Positions 59,976-64,000 of a stretch of 64,000 bases of DNA are shown piece by piece (position 1 is the first letter of the stretch; each line of letters begins with the position of its first letter). Both the position numbers and the translations under genes were made by a program. Under the pieces are notes generated by a model. That model ran no database searches and was not told the origin of the DNA. It was given only the letters and a program-made list of their open reading frames with translations. Source of the DNA: Halomonas elongata DSM 2581 (GTDB lineage: Bacteria; Pseudomonadota; Gammaproteobacteria; Pseudomonadales; Halomonadaceae); NCBI RefSeq assembly GCF_000196875.2, contig NC_014532.2, forward strand, positions 3,038,001-3,102,000, given 5' to 3'.

Positions 59976-60833
59976 ATGCGCTGGATCGCCGCCACCGCCG
60001 CTGCCCTGGCCCTGCTCGCCCAAGGGGCGCAGGCCGAGGAGACCTTCCGCTTCACCGCCATTCCCGACGAGGACCAGTCGCGTCTGGTCGAACGCTTCTC
60101 GAAGGTCGCCGACTATCTCGAGGAGCAGTTGGACGTCGAAGTCGAGTACGTGCCGGTGAAGTCCTACGGCGCTGCGGTCACGGCCTTTCGCAACGATCAG
60201 GTGCAACTGGCCTGGTTCGGCGGCCTCTCCGGCGTTCAGGCGCGCCGCCTGGTGCCGGATTCCCGGGCGCTCGCCCAGGGCAAGGAGGATGCCGAGTTCA
60301 AGAGCTATTTCATCGCTCACCGCTCCACCGGCCTGGAACCCGCCGACGAGCTGCCGAGCGACATTCATGATCTGAGCTTCACTTTCGGCTCCAAGACCTC
60401 GACCTCCGGCCGGCTGATGCCCGAGCACTTCCTGCGCCAGCGCTTCGACGAGGCGCCCGAGGCGATCTTCTCGCGGGTCGGCTTCTCCGGCGACCATTCA
60501 CGCACCATCTCCCTGGTCGAGTCCGGCACCTACGAGCTCGGCGCCGTCAACTACGCCGTCTGGGAGGCCGCCGTCGAGGACGAGCGCGTCGATACCGACA
60601 AGGTCGAGGTGATCTGGTCGACACCCAGCTACCCGGACTACCAGTGGACCCTGCGCGGCGATGCCGATGAGCGTTTCGGCGATGGCTTCGGCGACCGGGT
60701 CCGCGATGCCCTGCTGTCGATGGACGATCCCGAGCTGCTCGAGAGCTTCCCGCGTTCGGCCTTCATTCCCGCGGACAACGCCATGTACGCGCCCATCGAG
60801 CAGGTGGCGGAATCCCTCGGCCTGCTGCGCTGA
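59976..60833 (+). CDS. ABC importer substrate-binding protein, PhnD-like / putative selenate type
   Basis: 285 residues. Signal peptide with cleavage near AQGAQA-E (about residue 21). The mature start FTAIPDEDQSRLVERFSKVA, then YVPVKSYGAAVTAF, VQLAWFGGLSGVQARRL and FGSKTSTSGRLMPEHFL fit the PhnD family, closest to the branch annotated in databases as putative selenate-binding. Whether the ligand is selenate, phosphonate or another oxyanion cannot be told. AGGAG precedes the ATG by seven bases. First of three genes. Confidence 0.85.
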   Translation: MRWIAATAAALALLAQGAQAEETFRFTAIPDEDQSRLVERFSKVADYLEEQLDVEVEYVPVKSYGAAVTAFRNDQVQLAWFGGLSGVQARRLVPDSRALAQGKEDAEFKSYFIAHRSTGLEPADELPSDIHDLSFTFGSKTSTSGRLMPEHFLRQRFDEAPEAIFSRVGFSGDHSRTISLVESGTYELGAVNYAVWEAAVEDERVDTDKVEVIWSTPSYPDYQWTLRGDADERFGDGFGDRVRDALLSMDDPELLESFPRSAFIPADNAMYAPIEQVAESLGLLR

Positions 60834-60834
60834 C

Positions 60835-61581
60835 ATGCCGGAACGTCACGCCCCGCTCCTGGCCCTGGAAGGCATCGACCTCGGCCACGGCGACCAGGTG
60901 GTGCTGCCGCGCCTGAGCCTGACCCTGCGCCCCGGCGAGCGCGTCGCCCTGCTCGGCCCCAGTGGCGCCGGCAAGTCGACGCTGCTGGCAGCACTGCGCG
61001 CCCGGCTGGGCGATGACGTTGCCTGGTGCCCGCAACATCATGGCCTGGTGCCGGGGCTGGCGGTGTATCACAACATCTACATGGGGCGTCTGGCCGAACA
61101 TTCGGCCCTGGCCAACCTGTGGAACTTGGTGCGCCCGTTGCGCGGGCCCTGGCGAGAAATCGCCGAACTCTGCGGGCAACTCGGTATCGCCGAGCTGATG
61201 CGGCGTCCGGTGGGGCAACTGTCCGGCGGCCAGCGCCAGCGCACCGCCATCGGCCGCGCCCTCTACCAGCGACGCCGCCTGTTCCTTGGCGACGAGCCGG
61301 TGGCCAGCGTCGACCCTCACCAGGCGCTTCGCCTGCTCTCATTGATCGATGCGCAGCACGACACCTGCGTCATCGCCCTGCATCAACGCGAACTGGCGCT
61401 GTCCCATTTCGACCGGGTCTGGGGGCTGCGAGACGGCCGTCTGGCGCTCGACGCGCCGGCCGACGAGTTGAACCTCGACGATCTGGATGCACTTTATCCC
61501 GACGCCGAGACGCCGGCGCGTTCCGTCCAACAGGAGACGCCGGCGACGCGCCCGCTGCCCTGCTACCGGGGGCGCGTGTGA
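60835..61581 (+). CDS. ABC importer ATPase, PhnC-like
   Basis: 248 residues. Walker A is GPSGAGKST, the signature LSGGQRQRTAIGRAL, Walker B RRLFLGDEPVASVD. The phrase YHNIYMGRLAEHSALANLWN is typical of PhnC-type ATPases. One base separates it from the binding-protein gene. The C-terminus after residue 215 is proline- and glutamate-rich and not conserved. Confidence 0.92.
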   Translation: MPERHAPLLALEGIDLGHGDQVVLPRLSLTLRPGERVALLGPSGAGKSTLLAALRARLGDDVAWCPQHHGLVPGLAVYHNIYMGRLAEHSALANLWNLVRPLRGPWREIAELCGQLGIAELMRRPVGQLSGGQRQRTAIGRALYQRRRLFLGDEPVASVDPHQALRLLSLIDAQHDTCVIALHQRELALSHFDRVWGLRDGRLALDAPADELNLDDLDALYPDAETPARSVQQETPATRPLPCYRGRV

Positions 61582-63095
61582 GCTCGAGCGCCACCCCGCC
61601 CGCTCGTCCGCGCTGGCTCACCGGCAACGCCCAGGGGCCTCGCCTGGCCCGCCATACCCTGACGCTGGTGGCACTGGCGCTGCTCCTGCTGCCCCTGGCG
61701 GACCTCTCGGTGATCACCCGAGAGCCATGGACAGAACTCGCGCGCATGGTCCAGGGGCTCGCCTGGCCGGCCTGGGGCGCCGTGGAATCGCCCATTCATG
61801 CCCTGGGCCTGACCATCGCGGTCGCCCTCTGGGGCACACTGGCCGGGGTGGTGCTCGGCTTTCCCCTGGCATTGCTTTTCGCCCGGTCGCGCCTGGTGCG
61901 CGCCGGCTGTGCCTTCCTGCGCGCCATTCACGAGCTGTTCTGGGCCTTGCTGTTCCTGCAGGTGTTCGGGCTCTCGGCCCTCACTGCCCTGGCCGCCCTG
62001 GCCATTCCCTACGCCGGCATCTTCGCCAAGGTCTATGCCGAGATCCTCGAGCAGACGCCCCGGGCACCCGGCGATGCCCTGCCCCCCGGGGTCGGCCGGC
62101 TCGTCCGCTTCGCCTATACCGAGTTACCGCTGGCCTGGCCACGACTGGCCGCCTATACCCGCTACCGCTTCGAGTGCGGCCTGCGCGCCAGCGTGCTGCT
62201 GGGCTTCGTCGGCCTGCCGACCCTAGGGTTCCAGCTCGAGACCGCCTTCCGCGAAGGCCGCTACCACGAGGCCGGCGCCCTGCTCTGGCTGTTCTATCTG
62301 CTGATCGCCAGCCTGCCCTGGTGGAGCCACCGGCGCTTGTTGCCGGTACTCGCCATCGGTGGCGCCTTGTTGCTCGGCCCCTGGCCGTCGGTGGACGGCG
62401 CCTTGCTATGGCGCTTCGTCAGCCAGGATATCTGGCCCCGCCCGCTGCTCGAAGGCGACTGGCCGGGGCTCGTCACCTGGCTGACGCGGATCCCCGACCT
62501 GGCTCCGGCCATCGGCAACACCCTGCTGCTCGGCCTGCTGGGGACGGTGGGCAGCCTGCTGGTGGCACTCGCCATGTGGCCGCTGGCCAGCCGCCACTTC
62601 GGCAATCGCGTCTCGCGGCTGGCAGGCAAGGGGCTGCTGGTGCTGCTGCGTTCCACGCCGGAGCTGATGCTGGCGTTCATCTTCCTGCTGCTGCTGGGCC
62701 CCTCGATGCTGCCGGCCTGGCTGGCGCTGGCCCTGCACAACGGCGCCCTGATCGCCTTTCTCATCGCGCGTCATGCCGACAGCCTGACGCCCGGCATGGC
62801 CAACCTGCCCGCCTCGGGGCGCCTGGCCTACGAGCTGCTGCCGCGCCTCTACCCGAGCCTGCTGGCACTGCTCTACTACCGCGCCGAGGTGATCCTGCGC
62901 GAAACGGCGATACTCGGCATGCTGGGCGTGGCCACCCTGGGCTACTACATCGACGAGAACTTCCAGTACCTGATGTTCGACGTAGCCTGCTTCCTGCTGC
63001 TGGTGACCGCCGCTCTCAATATCGCCGTGGACGCCCTGTCGCGACGCTTCAGGCCGAAGGAAGCTCCACTGGAAGTACCCGGGATGGATGCTTAG
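61578..63095 (+). CDS. ABC importer permease with two fused permease domains
   Basis: 505 residues. I chose a GTG at 61578, overlapping the ATPase stop as GTGA, because the frame has no good ATG there. Two BPD-type permease halves are seen, each with several helices: about 75-250 ([20 protein letters not shown]) and about 300-480 ([20 protein letters not shown]), with EAA-like loops ([20 protein letters not shown] and [20 protein letters not shown]). PhnE-type permeases usually have one half and form dimers; here one chain should form the whole channel. Ends four bases inside the convergent RidA gene. Confidence 0.88.
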   Translation: MSSSATPPARPRWLTGNAQGPRLARHTLTLVALALLLLPLADLSVITREPWTELARMVQGLAWPAWGAVESPIHALGLTIAVALWGTLAGVVLGFPLALLFARSRLVRAGCAFLRAIHELFWALLFLQVFGLSALTALAALAIPYAGIFAKVYAEILEQTPRAPGDALPPGVGRLVRFAYTELPLAWPRLAAYTRYRFECGLRASVLLGFVGLPTLGFQLETAFREGRYHEAGALLWLFYLLIASLPWWSHRRLLPVLAIGGALLLGPWPSVDGALLWRFVSQDIWPRPLLEGDWPGLVTWLTRIPDLAPAIGNTLLLGLLGTVGSLLVALAMWPLASRHFGNRVSRLAGKGLLVLLRSTPELMLAFIFLLLLGPSMLPAWLALALHNGALIAFLIARHADSLTPGMANLPASGRLAYELLPRLYPSLLALLYYRAEVILRETAILGMLGVATLGYYIDENFQYLMFDVACFLLLVTAALNIAVDALSRRFRPKEAPLEVPGMDA

Positions 63096-63451
63096 GCTTT
63101 TACCAGGGCAGTAACCGTGATCTCCACCTTCAACTCATCGGCGGGCATCGGCGCGCAGACACAGGTGCGAGCCGGGGCGTGACCTTCGGGCACCCAGGCG
63201 TCCCAGACGGCGTTCATGGCGGCGAAGTCGCCGCCATCCTTGAGATAGATGGTGGCCGAGAGCAGGTGCTCGCGGTCGGAGCCGATCTCGGTCAGCAGGG
63301 CATCGACGCGGGCCAGCATGCTTTCGGTCTGGGCGGTGATGTCGCCATGGCGCGCCTCGGGACCGGCCACCTGGCCGCACAGATAGGCGACGCCGTTGTG
63401 GATGACGGCGCGGCTCATGCGGGCCTTGGTGTCGTGGCGTTGAATGCTCAT
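63092..63451 (-). CDS. RidA family protein
   Basis: 119 residues. The family removes reactive enamine/imine intermediates made by PLP enzymes. The start at 63451 ([20 protein letters not shown]) fits relatives; [34 protein letters not shown] and the C-terminal [20 protein letters not shown] are conserved. In strict RidA an arginine lies before the C-terminal acidic residue; here the matching part reads PARTCVCAP, with the arginine present. The subgroup is not certain. Confidence 0.88.
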   Translation of the reverse strand: MSIQRHDTKARMSRAVIHNGVAYLCGQVAGPEARHGDITAQTESMLARVDALLTEIGSDREHLLSATIYLKDGGDFAAMNAVWDAWVPEGHAPARTCVCAPMPADELKVEITVTALVKA

Positions 63452-63577
63452 TCGGTTTCTCCTGGATAAAGTGGGTCGAGGCGGCATATTACCCTAGAAA
63501 AGCACGAACAAGCAGCGCACATCACCCGCTCAATCGGCACAGTCGATGCATTTCAATGCCAGCGGATCTCAGTTCAG

Positions 63578-63712
63578 GTGCTTGGCGCCGATCCACTCGC
63601 CGCACTCAAGGTGACACAGCTCTATCTTCTGCCCTATGTGGCGGCGCTGCTGGCCGGCGGCTGGGGAATCGCCCAGCCGGTACTGGCCACGCCGGACACC
63701 CGGGGCGCCTGA
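63578..63712 (+). pseudogene. Possible C-terminal remnant of a membrane transporter gene
   Basis: In the 268-base gap between RidA and the universal stress gene, one forward frame reads a 44-residue membrane-like tail (KVTQLYLLPYVAALLAGGWG then IAQPVLATPD) ending in TGA. It has no ribosome site and no likely start. It could be the end of a transporter whose body has been deleted. I do not recognise the family. The rest of the gap shows nothing. Confidence 0.35.
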
Positions 63713-63719
63713 CGCTCAT

Positions 63720-64000
63720 CTAACGCAACAGCAATACGGGCACCTCGGCCCGTTGCAGCATGACCGTGGTGGTGCTGCCCACCAGCAGGTGCCGGATGCG
63801 GGAATGGCCGTAGGCGCCCATCACCAGCAGGTCGATGTTCTGTTCTTCCTGATAGGCGTGCAGGGTCGGCTCGACATCGCCGGCACGAATGGCGCCTTCT
63901 GCCTCATGGCCGGCGTCGCGCAGCGTCTTCAGGGCCCAGTCGAGTTGCGAGCGGTTGTCGCCGGTTTCGGCGCCGACGATCACCACGTGCACCGGGATGC
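63720..64000 (-). CDS. Universal stress protein, C-terminal part, cut by the window edge
   Basis: At least 93 residues are visible, running off the right end. It holds the ATP-binding pattern G-x2-G-x9-G-S/T in MGAYGHSRIRHLLVGSTTTV and ends VPVLLLR, the UspA-type C-terminus. The visible part starts in the middle of a beta strand (IPVHVVIVG), so it is probably the second domain of a tandem Usp of about 280 residues. The family responds to stress and nutrient lack. Confidence 0.88.
   Translation of the reverse strand, partial: IPVHVVIVGAETGDNRSQLDWALKTLRDAGHEAEGAIRAGDVEPTLHAYQEEQNIDLLVMGAYGHSRIRHLLVGSTTTVMLQRAEVPVLLLR

Overview
The window looks like the chromosome of a GC-rich gammaproteobacterium, most probably a member of the Halomonadaceae (Halomonas or Chromohalobacter type). 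The grounds are the gene order rpoS-nlpD-(DUF368)-pcm-surE-truD-ispF-ispD-ftsB, a Pseudomonas/Halomonas-type second Lon protease, an Entner-Doudoroff regulon under HexR, and acidic proteins (a very acidic NlpD linker, for example). This is inferred from recognised protein families; no 16S gene is present. I saw no tRNA, rRNA, CRISPR array, insertion sequence or phage.

Layout. 1-7.4 kb, minus strand: the start of a Lon protease, a DUF945 protein, and the operon nrdR-ribD-ribBA-ribH-nusB-thiL-pgpA, which lacks the riboflavin synthase gene and carries a RibBA whose second domain has lost its zinc cysteines. 7.5-17.3 kb, minus strand: a surface-polysaccharide locus. It has a TPR-permease fusion and ATPase of a Wzm/Wzt exporter, a DUF4422-GT8 transferase, a sulfotransferase-like protein, UDP-galactopyranose mutase, a GT2 transferase, an initiating sugar-phosphate transferase and galE. 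Two of its genes are strikingly AT-rich and look imported. 17.7-29.5 kb: glyA, an unknown secreted protein, the ybbA-ybbP transporter divergent from tesA, a DMT permease, a Cys-type selenoprotein-W homologue, ettA and an LpxL-type acyltransferase. 29.5-38.2 kb, minus strand: alr and the rpoS-to-ftsB cluster.

38.4-46.0 kb holds the most interesting segment. It is an operon of seven genes resembling the Pseudomonas fap functional-amyloid system: a repeat amyloid (FapC-like), a second repeat protein (FapB-like), a C39 peptidase (FapD-like), a FapE-like protein, an outer-membrane barrel in the FapF position and two small upstream secreted proteins. A near-perfect sigma-54 promoter precedes it, with two 21-bp direct repeats upstream that could be enhancer sites. 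Next to it is a gene for a sigma-54 activator, itself preceded by a perfect CRP-type palindrome. Two non-amyloid proteins of the operon share a motif like the leader motif recognised by C39 peptidases.

46.2-59.9 kb: a COG3146 acyltransferase, then hexose catabolism. edd-glk-mutarotase-fructokinase runs forward and zwf-pgl-eda runs in reverse, divergent from hexR. A shared 16-bp element before edd and zwf fits HexR control. Between them is a GntR-controlled unit of a MatC/SLC13 permease and a LigI-like amidohydrolase. 59.9-64 kb: an ABC importer of the phosphonate/putative-selenate type with a double-length permease, a RidA protein, a short gene remnant and the C-terminal part of a universal stress protein.
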